A stretch of DNA of 64,000 nucleotides, from contig NZ_LWBL02000024.1 in NCBI RefSeq assembly GCF_001644195.2, positions 19,948-83,947 on the forward strand. The letters run 5' to 3'. Source of the stretch: Bacillus marinisedimentorum. Its GTDB lineage: Bacteria > Bacillota > Bacilli > Bacillales > Bacillaceae_O. Below the pieces are notes generated by a model. The model did no database searches. It was not told the origin of the DNA and saw only the letters and a program-made list of their open reading frames with translations. Positions within the stretch are counted from its first letter, which is position 1. Each line of letters starts with the position of its first letter. A program made the translations under genes and the position numbers. This document shows, piece after piece, positions 16,935 to 26,119 of the stretch.

Positions 16935-17667
16935 ATACCTTGATGCACGAAAACATCAAAAACAGCGGTATCCGCATCCTCCGCTCATACTCCTCAGCAC
17001 TTCCAAACTGTTCTTTCCTCGGAGTCCCCTCCCTTATATCTTCAATCCTAAATCCCGCACCGCGCACCAGCCTGACATACTCTTCCGTCGTCCGGTGATA
17101 CTTCACCACTTGCTCGCCGATCCACGGTTCCGATCGCTTTCCAATTTTAAAATAATCATCGACGATCCAGTCCGTCCTTTTTCCTTCTTGTTCGGCACTT
17201 TTCATCGAAGCTGTCAGGACTGGATGCTGGACGCTGAAAACAAGTCTGCCGCCAGCTTTCAGCGCGTTGGAAATGCTGGAGAGCACCTCTGTAAGATTTT
17301 CAATATAATGCAGGACAAGGCGTGAGACTGCCAGATCATACTTACTTTCAGGAAAAGGCCATGTTTCCAGTGAAGAACGGCTGATTTTGCTGTTTGTCCC
17401 GGCAAGCTGTCCTTTTGCCAGCACAGCCATCCGCTCTGACCCTTCCACCCCCTCGTAATAAGCCGCTCCCCGTTTTAGCAGCTCAATTCCGAACGAGCCA
17501 TCCCCGGAGCCCATATCCAGAACGGTTTGGCCGTTTACATCACCAATCATCTCAAGGAATACCGGTAATTCTATTGTATTATTCGGGCTTTCAGCACGGT
17601 TCCTTCTCGCTAGATAGTTTTCAAGGAACGCTTCATTGTCATAGACAGACGGTCCTTTATACTCCAT
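16933..17667 (-). CDS. Class I SAM-dependent methyltransferase
   Basis: This 244-residue Rossmann-fold methyltransferase has motif I VLDMGSGDGSFG (about residues 49-60), binding S-adenosylmethionine. Motif II lies around YEGVEGSERM and motif IV in YDLAVSRLVLHYIEN. The substrate is unknown. The ATG at 17667 has GGGGAGGA about eight bases upstream. It is the last gene of a compact four-gene operon and overlaps the preceding GNAT gene by 11 bases. The terminator stem overlaps its stop codon. Confidence 0.85.
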   Translation of the reverse strand: MEYKGPSVYDNEAFLENYLARRNRAESPNNTIELPVFLEMIGDVNGQTVLDMGSGDGSFGIELLKRGAAYYEGVEGSERMAVLAKGQLAGTNSKISRSSLETWPFPESKYDLAVSRLVLHYIENLTEVLSSISNALKAGGRLVFSVQHPVLTASMKSAEQEGKRTDWIVDDYFKIGKRSEPWIGEQVVKYHRTTEEYVRLVRGAGFRIEDIREGTPRKEQFGSAEEYERRMRIPLFLMFSCIKV

Positions 17668-18163
17668 CGGTTTGATCCTCCCCGATAACGTCCAGTTCTT
17701 TGTAAAAATGAAACCGTTCCTCATCTTCATCTACGATTTCATATCCATTTGCCAGGTATAGCCGCACCGCGCTTTTCCAGCCCCGGTTTGTTTCCATGAC
17801 GATTCTTTTATATTCCAATTCACCCGCCGACCGCTCCAGCTCATGAAGCATTTCTATAGCCAGCCCCTGCCTGCGGTATTCCTTTTTCACAGACATCCGT
17901 TCAATCCGGGCAATCCTCTCTTCTTCATATGTAATCGCGCCTGTGCATACAATTTGTCCGTCAATCGAGCCGGTTAAAAACAGCATGCCTTTTTCCGAAT
18001 ACCAGTTTACGGGATCGATCAAATCAGGATTAAGTGTGGAATCGAGAAATCCGAATCTTTCCCGGAACCCTTCAAGAATAAGCGTGCGGGCGGCTGTCTG
18101 TGTATCAGCGGTTAGAGGTGCGATTGCCATTTTCCTGCTGTATTTTTCATGGGAAGTGTTCAT
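17657..18163 (-). CDS. GNAT-family N-acetyltransferase
   Basis: This 168-residue single-domain GNAT has the acetyl-CoA motif in MSVKKEYRRQGLAIEML and the later METNRGWKSAVRLYLANGY segment. The ATG at 18163 is preceded by GGAAGGGGGG. The start overlaps the stop of the histidine phosphatase gene (ATGA), and the end overlaps the start of the downstream methyltransferase. This tight packing indicates one transcript. The acceptor is unknown. Confidence 0.85.
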   Translation of the reverse strand: MNTSHEKYSRKMAIAPLTADTQTAARTLILEGFRERFGFLDSTLNPDLIDPVNWYSEKGMLFLTGSIDGQIVCTGAITYEEERIARIERMSVKKEYRRQGLAIEMLHELERSAGELEYKRIVMETNRGWKSAVRLYLANGYEIVDEDEERFHFYKELDVIGEDQTDGV

Positions 18164-18714
18164 GTAGCCCCCCCTTCCGTCCAGATCCGTTCCAGTACGG
18201 GAGCTTCGTTGCTCATAGTCAAAAGGTACACATCCGGATTCGTGAGCAGGCTCCATTCTTTGAATCCGAAAGTGGAGTCGAAATGTTTGAGCAGCAGCGC
18301 CATTAAGTTCCCATGCGTCACCACCACTGTATTTTCCACACCCGTTTTTGAAATTTCCTCTATGACGCCGATGCCCCTCTCTAAAGCTTCCCTGCTCGAC
18401 TCACCGCCTGCAATTTTCAAATCGGGACTTTCAAAAGATTCCTGAAGGATTTCGAGCCAATTCGGCAGCGGTTCAGGGCTCAGAATCCGTTCAGCAAGGC
18501 GGGGGTCCTCTTCTATCGGCAGATGCAGTTTGCCGGCAAGCGGTTCAGCCGTTTGGCGGGCCCTTTTAAAAGGACTGCTGATGATCCGGTCAATTTTCCT
18601 GCCCCGAAAAAATTCCGCCAGCCCTTCTGCCTGTTTGAACCCTTCTGCTGTCAGCGGGCTCTCAGGCGGCTGCCCGGAAGCGCTGCAATGCCTTACAATG
18701 TAGATCTTTTTCAT
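18160..18714 (-). CDS. Histidine-phosphatase-family protein (PhoE/GpmB-like)
   Basis: This 184-residue protein has the family's catalytic His in IVRHCSASG at residues 6-14; the usual RHG is RHC here. Other marks are LTAEGFKQAEGLAEF, ISSPFKRARQTAEPL, and the second catalytic His in VVVTHGNLMALLL. Members are phosphomonoesterases or mutase-like enzymes with varied substrates. AGGTG lies about five bases before the ATG at 18714. It overlaps both neighbours by four bases in the operon. Confidence 0.88.
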   Translation of the reverse strand: MKKIYIVRHCSASGQPPESPLTAEGFKQAEGLAEFFRGRKIDRIISSPFKRARQTAEPLAGKLHLPIEEDPRLAERILSPEPLPNWLEILQESFESPDLKIAGGESSREALERGIGVIEEISKTGVENTVVVTHGNLMALLLKHFDSTFGFKEWSLLTNPDVYLLTMSNEAPVLERIWTEGGAT

Positions 18715-19493
18715 CTTGCACCTGCCTGTCCCGGCTTCCATCCAGTACATATATTCCGATTGACCGAGTAGTAAAATGAACCCGACCGATGCATTCTCTT
18801 CAACTCATCCAGCCAATCACCCAGTTCATAAAGCTCAAACATGTTCTCTTCCGCAAGCCAGTGCCGCATCATGCGGGCCATGCTGTACGAGTATGTATAT
18901 TTATTAAACTCCCGATTGATCAGCGTGTGAATATGCGATTCAACTTTTGAAAACGAACTGTTTCCGATCATCCCAGACAGTTTTCTCCCGATAATCCCAT
19001 CCGGCCCGCTGTCAGCAAACGCATGGATGATCTTTCTCGTTCTACCCGGATTTTCAGTTGAGAACACCTGTGTATCAAAATCGGTATGGATAACGGCCGC
19101 TTTGCCGCCAGGTTTAAGAACACGGTACATTTCCTCAATCGCTTTCTCCGGTTCGGCCACCCATTCCAATACTTCTGCACAGATGACCCGGTCAAAACTG
19201 TTATCCGGAAATGGAAGGGCCATCGCATCTCCAACTACGAATTCGATTCTCGCGTTCCGGCCTTTATCCTCCCAGTTCTGCCGTGCCCTTATAATGCGGG
19301 CTTCCGAGTTATCCAGACCGACCGCTTTATCAACAAAAGGATAGACTCCTAAAAGAAGGTGTTCCGCATCTCCGGTATTACAGCCGATATCCAGCACTGA
19401 TTGGCCGGGAGCTATATCCAGCAGATTAAAATACGCCTTCCATTGCTCAATGATATCCGCCAGGGGCGGGTTCAAAAAGAATTCCTGTGCCAT
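18711..19493 (-). CDS. Class I SAM-dependent methyltransferase (UbiE/Coq5-like)
   Basis: This 260-residue methyltransferase has motif I VLDIGCNTGDAEHLLLG (about residues 34-50), a following AVGLDNSEARI, VVGDAMALPFPDNSFDRVICAEVLEW and VLKPGGKAAVIH. The pattern is that of small-molecule methyltransferases; the substrate is unknown. AAAGGA lies about nine bases before the ATG. It is the first gene of the operon with histidine phosphatase, GNAT and a second methyltransferase, which suggests modification of a small metabolite. Confidence 0.88.
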   Translation of the reverse strand: MAQEFFLNPPLADIIEQWKAYFNLLDIAPGQSVLDIGCNTGDAEHLLLGVYPFVDKAVGLDNSEARIIRARQNWEDKGRNARIEFVVGDAMALPFPDNSFDRVICAEVLEWVAEPEKAIEEMYRVLKPGGKAAVIHTDFDTQVFSTENPGRTRKIIHAFADSGPDGIIGRKLSGMIGNSSFSKVESHIHTLINREFNKYTYSYSMARMMRHWLAEENMFELYELGDWLDELKRMHRSGSFYYSVNRNICTGWKPGQAGAR

Positions 19494-19587
19494 AGTCGCT
19501 CTTCCTTTCTTTCATTCGCATTGTTCAATTTATTAAAATTCATTATGATAATAGAAAAATAGCCAGAACGAAATGAGGATGAAAAAG

Positions 19588-20304
19588 ATGAAGCCAGAAC
19601 CTCTAGAAGCTGCGAAACGGTTTATTGATGAGAAATACCCTGATTGTGATGCGGCCCTTCTCGCCGGCAGTGTCGTTCGCGGACAGGGAACTGCCGCTTC
19701 CGATCTCGATATTGTCCTTTTTGACCGGAGTCTTGGCGGTTCATACCGTGAGTCCTTTATCTTTAAGGAGTGGCCGGTTGAACTGTTCGCGCATACTCTC
19801 ACTTCTTACCGGGAGTTTTTCGAAAGCGACCGGAAACGGGGGCGCCCTTCCCTGCCGAGAATGGTTGTGGAAGGCATCGTGCTGAAAGACAGCGGTGTCG
19901 CCACACAAATCAAAAACGAAGCGGATATTCTTTTGCAACAAGGCCCGGAGCCCTGGTCTTCCCGAACGATTGATCTGAACCGTTATTTCCTGACCGATTT
20001 GCTTGATGACTTGTCCGGATCTTGTTCGCGCCATGAAGATCTTTTTATCGCCGGAGAGCTGGCGATAAAGCTGCATGAGTTCGTCCTCCGCACAAACCAG
20101 TGGTGGACCGGCAATTCTAAATGGGTGTACAGGTCATTGCAGGAATTCGATCCTGATTTTGCCGAAAGGTTTGCTGGTGCATTCGATCGGTTTTACCGGA
20201 CCGGAGACAAAACAGCCGTCATCCAGGTCGCCGAACACATCCTTGCACCTGTGGGCGGCAGACTGTTCGAAGGTTTTTCAATCGGCAAACCGGCAGATCG
20301 TTGA
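19588..20304 (+). CDS. Nucleotidyltransferase-fold protein
   Basis: This 238-residue protein carries the minimal nucleotidyltransferase motif GSVVRGQGTAASDLDIV at residues 27-43, with the paired Asp at 39 and 41. A conserved acidic strand (WPVELFAHT) gives the third carboxylate. The C-terminal half is helical, as in aminoglycoside nucleotidyltransferases. Substrate unknown. I chose the ATG at 19588, which has GAGGA about eight bases upstream; two other ATGs lie nine and fifteen bases earlier. It is divergent from the methyltransferase operon. Confidence 0.8.
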   Translation: MKPEPLEAAKRFIDEKYPDCDAALLAGSVVRGQGTAASDLDIVLFDRSLGGSYRESFIFKEWPVELFAHTLTSYREFFESDRKRGRPSLPRMVVEGIVLKDSGVATQIKNEADILLQQGPEPWSSRTIDLNRYFLTDLLDDLSGSCSRHEDLFIAGELAIKLHEFVLRTNQWWTGNSKWVYRSLQEFDPDFAERFAGAFDRFYRTGDKTAVIQVAEHILAPVGGRLFEGFSIGKPADR

Positions 20305-20310
20305 TTCCGA

Positions 20311-20922
20311 TTACTCTTTGCCGAATGATCGAAACGGGCTGACAAGTTCATACCCTGTATAAAATACCAGTTCCCTTAAAAAGAAAGGGACTTTGGTTTT
20401 TGCCGATTTATAGGCTGTTGTGCTTGCAGGTGAAGGAAAAGCATCGAGCCCCAGATCTTCTGCCATTGCCATCGCCCGCTTCATATGGAGCGGGTCAGTT
20501 ATTATAAGAAGGTCGTTGAACATCTGTTCTTCGGCGATTTTCCCGGCATAAAGAAGGTTTTGTTCCGTGATTCCGGATTTGTTCTCGAGGAAAATGTCTT
20601 TTTTACGAACCCCCTGCCCGATAGCATACCTTTTGCCCGTTTCCGCTTCAGATAGCTTGCTTCCAGGCGCTTTGCCGCCGGTGAAAATGAGATGCTCCAC
20701 CTTTCCGCTTTTATATAGGTTTACCGCATGGTCGATCCGTCCCTGAAAAACAGGAGACGGTTTTCCGTTCCAGGACGCAGCCCCAAGTACAACGGCGGCA
20801 TCCGCTGTCACTGATTCAGCGTCCTTGTTGCTGTATCTCCAGATTTCAAAGCCGGACCAGAGAAAGAAAATCAGAACCAAAGCAAGAGGGGCTGCGACGG
20901 CAATCCTAAGTTTTTTCTTCAT
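20311..20922 (-). CDS. YdcF/SanA-type DUF218 membrane protein
   Basis: This 203-residue protein has an N-terminal anchor (IAVAAPLALVLIFFLW) and a DUF218 domain. Seen are AAVVLGAASWNGKPSPVFQGRI, LIFTGGKAPG, SEAE and the late IITDPLHMKRAM, which form the family's ligand pocket. Relatives act in envelope maintenance (ElyC, SanA). GGGAGAG lies shortly before the ATG. It is separated by only 12 bp from the upstream membrane-protein gene, so they are likely co-transcribed. Confidence 0.85.
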   Translation of the reverse strand: MKKKLRIAVAAPLALVLIFFLWSGFEIWRYSNKDAESVTADAAVVLGAASWNGKPSPVFQGRIDHAVNLYKSGKVEHLIFTGGKAPGSKLSEAETGKRYAIGQGVRKKDIFLENKSGITEQNLLYAGKIAEEQMFNDLLIITDPLHMKRAMAMAEDLGLDAFPSPASTTAYKSAKTKVPFFLRELVFYTGYELVSPFRSFGKE

Positions 20923-20934
20923 GTGAATCTCTCC

Positions 20935-21357
20935 CTATGGCTTCGGAAAAAACGATACAAGGATAAATGAAATCCAGCCGGGCAGCGTTTTTTTGCCGAG
21001 TGGCCCAAGAAGCGCTTCAAGGCCCTCAACCATCAAATCACCAAAAGTGATGATAAGCAAAACCAAAACTTTACCTGATACCCCGCCGTCTGTCATGAGG
21101 TGCATCAATGAGCTCATAATCATGGCATCCGTAGCAATTTGGACAACGGACTCTTTTTTTGATCGCTTGTAAATCGGTTTTTCTGTAAGCTTATCAAGCC
21201 TAGTGCCGAGCCAGATCACCAGGGCGAGCAAGACAAAGCCAAAGAACACGCCCTTTCCCTGAAAGTCATAGAAAAAGAGCACGGTGCCTAACCCGCAGAA
21301 GGCAAATATCCTGCTGCTGTGCTTACGGACCCATCCTTTCCATTCTTCACTCTCCAT
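20935..21357 (-). CDS. Hypothetical membrane protein (140 aa)
   Basis: The 140-residue product begins MESEEWKGWVRKHSSRIF and has about four hydrophobic segments, including FAFCGLGTVLFFYDF, GFVLLALVIWLG and VLVLLIITFGDLMVEGLEALLG. The ATG at 21357 has GGGAGGGAG five bases upstream, which decides the start over one at 21429. Family not recognised. It probably forms an operon with the YdcF gene. Confidence 0.65.
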   Translation of the reverse strand: MESEEWKGWVRKHSSRIFAFCGLGTVLFFYDFQGKGVFFGFVLLALVIWLGTRLDKLTEKPIYKRSKKESVVQIATDAMIMSSLMHLMTDGGVSGKVLVLLIITFGDLMVEGLEALLGPLGKKTLPGWISFILVSFFPKP

Positions 21358-21541
21358 CCGCACTCCCTCCCCGAATGTCGCTGCCAACCATTTTACCATA
21401 ATTTTCTTGAAATTAGGATATAGGAACATGTAAAAAGGTTATCCCCGAATGGGCGAACTTTCAGGTGGAGACGAGGTGCGGTTGTCCTTATCGATTTATT
21501 GAAAATGGAAACCGGTTAGGAATTCTGCCGTGCTGTAAGAA

Positions 21542-21594
21542 AAGCTCCAGGCGCCCGCTTATGACGATAGCCGCTGGTGCCTGGAGCTGAACAA
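21542..21594. repeat. Dispersed hairpin element, internally deleted copy 2a
   Basis: It begins AGCTCCAGGCGCC, goes straight to CGCTTATGACGATAGCCGCT, and ends GGTGCCTGGAGCT. The outer arms are complementary, so the copy is still a hairpin although the left inner part is missing. It lies in the 21358-22354 gap, which is almost entirely repeats. Confidence 0.6.
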
Positions 21595-21601
21595 CTCGAA
21601 T

Positions 21602-21690
21602 TGCGCAAGGCGCACGCTTAGCGGCATATCATAAGCTGGGGTTATCAGCAATGAGGCGGTTTTCCCTCCCGGAGGGGAGCAGCTGATCTG
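21602..21690. repeat. Dispersed hairpin element, partial copy 2b
   Basis: The left half (TGCGCAAGGCGCACGC, TTAGCGGCATAT, CATAAGC) matches copy 1 and is followed by TTTCCCTCCCGGAGGGGA. The right half diverges after CAGCTGATCTG, so the long-range pairing is only partly kept. Confidence 0.55.
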
Positions 21691-21886
21691 CATCCAAACA
21701 GATGCCAGATCAGCCCAGCCTGAGTACCCCGGGCATGGAAATTTGCACGTGTTCCCACCGTTTCAAGCAAGCCGACGGCCAAAACCGGGCTGTTTCCTCA
21801 TATACGGGGTAACTCAGATCCATTTAGGACCGATAACCTGCCGGATTTGTCTTATTTTTCAAAAAAACTATTACTTTTTCTTCGTA

Positions 21887-22122
21887 TTTCACACCAGATG
21901 ACTGTTCCTTCGTGCCATATCCCTGGCTTTTCACGCCGTTTACGAACAACCGCAATCAGGAAGATGCACTTTCGCGCGGCATCCGTTTTCTTTCACGCCA
22001 AACGATCACTGTTTCACGCGTAATCTCCCATATTTCATGCCGCAGCGTCCAACTTTCACGCCGGAGCAGCTGTTTCGCGCCGTTCAGCCCGGCTTTCACG
22101 CCGGAACTCCTTTTTTCATGCA
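21887..22122 (+). repeat. 21-bp-period array of TTTCACGCC-like units, array 2
   Basis: Units start at 21887 (TTTCACACC), 21908 (CTTCGTGCC), 21929 (TTTCACGCC), 21970 (TTTCGCGCG), 21991 (TTTCACGCC), 22012 (TTTCACGCG), 22033 (TTTCATGCC), 22054 (TTTCACGCC), 22073 (TTTCGCGCC), 22094 (TTTCACGCC) and 22114 (TTTCATGCA). Nearly every step is 21 bp; one unit near 21950 has decayed. It has the same orientation as array 1. Confidence 0.8.
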
Positions 22123-22157
22123 TGGCGACAGACCCTGCCTCGCAGCTGGTAATCTCG

Positions 22158-22278
22158 AAATGCGGAGAGCCCTTGATCAGCGGCGTACGCATAAGCAGGG
22201 CCGTACCAGGAAGGGTGCTTTTCCCTTCATGGGGCGGCAATGCTTATAACAATAGCCGCCAGGCCTCACAGCTGAACA
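22158..22278. repeat. Dispersed hairpin element, copy 3
   Basis: This diverged full-length copy keeps AGCGGC with GCCGCC, CATAAGC with GCTTATA, and an apical stem GAAGGG (22210-22215) with CCCTTC (22223-22228) around TGCTTTT. In copy 1 the apical stem is GGGAGG/CCTCCC, so both sides have changed together. Confidence 0.7.
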
Positions 22279-22312
22279 TTGATCTTGCTTGAAAACTTAT
22301 ACTCTTACCTAT

Positions 22313-22348
22313 CAAAAAGGCCCGACCCCCGGCGGGATCAGGCCTTAT
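22313..22348 (-). terminator. Terminator of the OPT transporter gene
   Basis: On the minus strand AGGCCTGATCCCGCC pairs with the following GGGTCGGGCCT around a short loop, and TTTTTG comes after. It lies six bases past the transporter stop codon. Confidence 0.8.
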
Positions 22349-22354
22349 AAAAAC

Positions 22355-24223
22355 TTACGCTTTTTTATTGGCTGTCATGAATAGTGCCGCAGTCACAGCT
22401 GCGAATGCCAGAATTGATGCCCATGTGCCGAACATCGCCTCTTCCGGCATGACGAATCCTGCTGTAACAGCGATCGCGATGATAACTCCCGTCAATGCCT
22501 CACCGGCAATGAAGCCGGAAGCAAGCAAAATGCCGCGTTCCGTTTTCTTGCGGCGCACTTCTTCGCGTTTTTCCCGTGTGTCAATCCATCCTCTGACAAG
22601 GCCGCCAAGCATGATCGGTGATGTCAAGTGGATCGGAAGATAAAGCCCTACTGCAAACGGCAACGATCCGATGCCGAAAAGCTCAACTGCCGCAGCTGCA
22701 GCCATTCCGATAAAAATCAGGTTCCATGGCAGATCGCCTTCCATGATGCCTTCGACAACGAGCGCCATGAGCATCGCCTGCGGTGCCGGCAGCTCCTGGG
22801 AACCGAATCCGTATGCACCATCTAAGAGAATGAGGATAAAACCCGTGACAATACTTGCAATCAAAATTCCATACAGCTGTGCGATTTGCTGCCACTTTGG
22901 CGTGGCGCCAAGAATGAAACCGGTTTTCAAATCCTGGGAAGTATCACCTGAAATTGCAGCAGCGATACAGACGACACCGCCGATGATGATGGCTGTCAGC
23001 ATTCCCGGTTCACCTGTAAGGCCGGTTGCTTTCAGAATGACCGCTACGAAAATCAATGCGGCAATCGTCATCCCGGATACCGGATTAGACGAGCTGCCGA
23101 CGACACCGACGATCCGTGCGGAAACAGTGACAAAAAAGAAACCGAATAAGAGCACGAGCAACGCGCCGAGAATGCCTATTTCTATTTGCGGGAAGAATGC
23201 CAGGATTCCGACGAGCAAAATGGTCAAGCCGATAATCAAGGAAAACGGGATGTCCTGTTCGGTACGGAGTTTTCCGTGACTCATCCCTGACTCACTGAAG
23301 CCTTTCAGGGCTCCTGTGAAAGAAGCAAAAATGGTCGGCAAAGTTTTAAGTAGGCCGACAATGCCGCCAAAAGCAACGGCACCTGCCCCGATGTAACGCA
23401 AGTAACTATCCCAGATTGCATGGTAATCCATTTCTGAAATCGGCACTTCCGCGGGATAGATCGGGTCCTCAGCAAACAAACCGAAGTGGCTGATCAGCGG
23501 GATGATGCCGAGCCATCCGAGAACAGCACCGGCGAACATGATTCCCGCTATCCGCGGCCCGATTATGTAACCGACAGAAAGTAATGCGGGCATGGTATTC
23601 ATGCCGAAAGCAGCGTTCCTGAATCCTGAAATCGCCCATTCCACCTGAGATGGAAATGCCTTGATGGCATCTGTCAGGAACTTGAATAAAGCGCCGATTC
23701 CAAGGCCCCAGAATACCAGTTTTGCCCCCCGGCCTTTCCCTTCCCCGGCTACAAGCACTTCTGCACATGCCGTGCCTTCCGGGTACGGAAGGGTATCGTG
23801 TTCATTGACAATAAGGGCTTTTCGAAGCGGAATCATCAAAACGACACCAAGGATTCCGCCGGCAAGGGCAATGATTCCCATTGTCAGCAAGCTTGGCTGC
23901 ATGTTCCATATAAAAAGTGCCGGCAATGTGAAAATGACACCCGCTGCCAGTGCTTCCCCTGAGGAAGTGATGGTCTGGACAATGTTGTTTTCAAGTATGG
24001 ATTGCCGGCGCAGGATGACTCTGAGCACAGCCATTGAAATAACCGCTGCCGGAATGGATGCCGAAACTGTCATTCCGACAAGCAGGCCAAGATAAGCATT
24101 TGCTGCTCCAAAGACTACTACGAGCAATGCCCCGACAATTAAGGCGAGCAGGGTCAATTCAGGCCTTTTATCGTCCGGGGAAATGTAAGGTTTGTGTTCA
24201 ACCTTTTTCTGTGATTGTGCCAT
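22355..24223 (-). CDS. OPT-family oligopeptide transporter
   Basis: This 622-residue membrane protein has about fourteen to sixteen helices and the OPT-family N-terminus: ELTLLALIVGALLVVVFGAANAYLG, then NNIVQTITSSGEALAAGVIF. It also has the GTACAEVLVAGE motif and PKWQQIAQLYG typical of the bacterial OPT branch. Members import small peptides or metal-ligand complexes by proton symport. GGAGGCAGAAG lies just before the ATG. It is monocistronic with its own terminator. Confidence 0.9.
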   Translation of the reverse strand: MAQSQKKVEHKPYISPDDKRPELTLLALIVGALLVVVFGAANAYLGLLVGMTVSASIPAAVISMAVLRVILRRQSILENNIVQTITSSGEALAAGVIFTLPALFIWNMQPSLLTMGIIALAGGILGVVLMIPLRKALIVNEHDTLPYPEGTACAEVLVAGEGKGRGAKLVFWGLGIGALFKFLTDAIKAFPSQVEWAISGFRNAAFGMNTMPALLSVGYIIGPRIAGIMFAGAVLGWLGIIPLISHFGLFAEDPIYPAEVPISEMDYHAIWDSYLRYIGAGAVAFGGIVGLLKTLPTIFASFTGALKGFSESGMSHGKLRTEQDIPFSLIIGLTILLVGILAFFPQIEIGILGALLVLLFGFFFVTVSARIVGVVGSSSNPVSGMTIAALIFVAVILKATGLTGEPGMLTAIIIGGVVCIAAAISGDTSQDLKTGFILGATPKWQQIAQLYGILIASIVTGFILILLDGAYGFGSQELPAPQAMLMALVVEGIMEGDLPWNLIFIGMAAAAAVELFGIGSLPFAVGLYLPIHLTSPIMLGGLVRGWIDTREKREEVRRKKTERGILLASGFIAGEALTGVIIAIAVTAGFVMPEEAMFGTWASILAFAAVTAALFMTANKKA

Positions 24224-24530
24224 GTTCTTCTGCCTCCATTCTGCATAGTAAAAGTAATGGTAGTACGAAAAGGATTATGAAAACTGGATTATGACGGGAA
24301 AAAGGGCGCATAAAAGCAAGCAGGAGCAAACGGCCTAACATTTATTACCTCCCTCCATTCATTCGGAAACCTCTTTTAAAATCCGTCAGCAATAAAGTGA
24401 ATTTTATAATTTCTTTTTTTCCACAGACACACTTTGCCTATTTCAGTACGGCAATCCGGCAATTTCAACTGATACATTTTAATGATTTTTCCAGCTGATT
24501 CTGAAAAACGGGTGTATGAAAGGCACAGAA
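24224..24530. other. Gap upstream of the OPT gene, no gene seen
   Basis: The sequence is AT-rich with short T runs (TTTCTTTTTTTCC near 24412). No open frame with a ribosome site and no clear hairpin were found. It presumably carries the OPT promoter. Confidence 0.3.
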
Positions 24531-24704
24531 CAAATGCGCAAGACGCCCGCATAGCGGCTTACACATAAGCGGGGGTAACCGCATGGAAGTGCTCTTTCCT
24601 CCCGGAGGGGATCCCCGCTTATGACGATAGCCGCTGGCGCCTGGAGCTGGACGATTCCCTTCTGGCTTTTTATCCATAACGCTTAAATTTTATAATTTCC
24701 TTAA
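24531..24704. repeat. Dispersed hairpin element with shared 3' flank, copy 4
   Basis: It matches copy 1 through ATGCGCAAGACGCCCGC, CATAAGCGG, TGCTCTTTCCTCCCGGAG, CCGCTTATGACGATAGCCGC and TGGCGCCTGGAGCTGGA. The homology to copy 5 at 51041-51174 continues about 50 bp further (GCTTTTTATCC, ATAATTTCCTTAAC). This suggests that the repeat unit is longer than the hairpin alone. Confidence 0.75.
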
Positions 24705-24707
24705 CAA

Positions 24708-24756
24708 AAAAAGACTGCCTGAGACAGAAAATTTCTTCTGCTCTGGCAGTTTTTCT
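24708..24756 (-). terminator. Terminator of the MATE gene
   Basis: On the minus strand ACTGCCAGAGCAG and CTGTCTCAGGCAGT form an imperfect stem, followed by a run of seven U. Confidence 0.75.
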
Positions 24757-26119
24757 ACTCCGACGCAAAAAACCTGGCCTTGAATCGTCTTTGTATATAG
24801 TAAAGGCGGATTGATGCACCTGCAGCTGCCGCTGTCAGTCCGGCAATAATGCCGATCCAGTAGCCGAAGGGGCCCAGACCGGTATACTGGGCAAGTCCAT
24901 AGCCAATCGGGAGGCCGATGAGCCAGTAGGATACAAGTGAGATGACAAAGGGGATGTTGACATCCTTATATCCTCTCAAAATGCCGAGAACAGGTGCCTG
25001 AATTGCATCTGAAAGCTGGTAAAAGATCGCATAAATGATAAAATGCTGAGTCAGCCTGATAACGGCACTGTTATCGGAATAAAGAACCGCAATGTCTTTG
25101 TTGAATAAATAAAGAAACAGGCCGCTGGCAAATGCCATCGCCACCGCGATTCCGAGGCCGAATTTGCTGTAAGCGTTGGCATCAGCCACTCGTTTTCCGC
25201 CAACTTCAAAACCGACAGCGATCGTGAGTGCCATCGAAATACTCAACGGAATCATATAAAGCATGGATGTGAAGTTCAAGGCCGCCTGGTGGGCTGCTAT
25301 CGTTGCCGTATTGAACTCACTCATCAACAGTGTGACAACAGAAAAAATACTCGTTTCGAAAAAGATGGTAAGGCCGATCGGCACCCCGATCGTCAATTGC
25401 TCTTTCCAGGCTGCCCATGAAGGCCGGTATATATTACGAAAAACCCGATATGAGATAAAAAGCTCACTGCGATGGACGATCAGCAAAGCGGCCAGAAAAA
25501 AAGTCCAGTAGGTGATTGCAGTTGCATAACCCGCTCCCGCACCGCCCAGTTCGGGAAATCCCATTTTTCCAAAAATAAGGATATAGTTGAAAAAGATGTT
25601 TACAGGCAATACGAGGAACGTGATTCTCATACTGACGCGTGTCTGCCCGAGGGCATCGATAAAACTGCGGAGAACCGTATACATAAACAGCGGAACCATC
25701 CCGAAACTCAGACCGGTCAAATAATGGAATGCAATATACCGGACGTCAGGTTCGATCTTCATCATATCAAGTATCGGTCCCAGCAAAAATGACCCGGTGA
25801 GGATAACAAAAAGGGCCAGGGCAATGGCAAGATACAACCCTTGTACGACAGCACGCGGAACGTTGTTCTTCAGGTCAGCGCCAAGTAACTGCGATACAAT
25901 AGGGGTCACCGCGATCAAGATGCCGTTTAACCCGGTGAATATCGGGATCCAGAGGCTCGTACCGATTGCAACACCAGCCAGGTCATCTGCCCCGGCCCGC
26001 CCTGACATAATGGTATCCACAAGGTTCATACTGAACATTCCAGCCTGCGTGACCAATATTGGCCAGAGAATGGTCAGCAGCAACAAAATCTTCTGCTTCA
26101 TCGTATCCGTTTTATACAT
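24755..26119 (-). CDS. MATE-family multidrug efflux transporter
   Basis: This 454-residue, twelve-helix protein has the MATE signature near the N-terminus (PILVTQAGMFSMNLVDTIMSGRAGADDLAGVAIG) and the repeated pattern in the second half (AAHQAALNFTSMLYMIPLSISMALTIAVG). MATE proteins export drugs and metabolites with Na+ or H+ antiport (NorM type). I place the start at the ATG at 26119, which has AAGGATG about nine bases upstream; the in-frame ATG at 26152 has no site. It is monocistronic. Confidence 0.9.
   Translation of the reverse strand: MYKTDTMKQKILLLLTILWPILVTQAGMFSMNLVDTIMSGRAGADDLAGVAIGTSLWIPIFTGLNGILIAVTPIVSQLLGADLKNNVPRAVVQGLYLAIALALFVILTGSFLLGPILDMMKIEPDVRYIAFHYLTGLSFGMVPLFMYTVLRSFIDALGQTRVSMRITFLVLPVNIFFNYILIFGKMGFPELGGAGAGYATAITYWTFFLAALLIVHRSELFISYRVFRNIYRPSWAAWKEQLTIGVPIGLTIFFETSIFSVVTLLMSEFNTATIAAHQAALNFTSMLYMIPLSISMALTIAVGFEVGGKRVADANAYSKFGLGIAVAMAFASGLFLYLFNKDIAVLYSDNSAVIRLTQHFIIYAIFYQLSDAIQAPVLGILRGYKDVNIPFVISLVSYWLIGLPIGYGLAQYTGLGPFGYWIGIIAGLTAAAAGASIRLYYIQRRFKARFFASE

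Noticed and set aside
22671..23279. 202-residue frame antisense to the OPT gene
   Set aside because: Low-complexity composition, no ribosome site, and entirely opposite a clear transporter gene.
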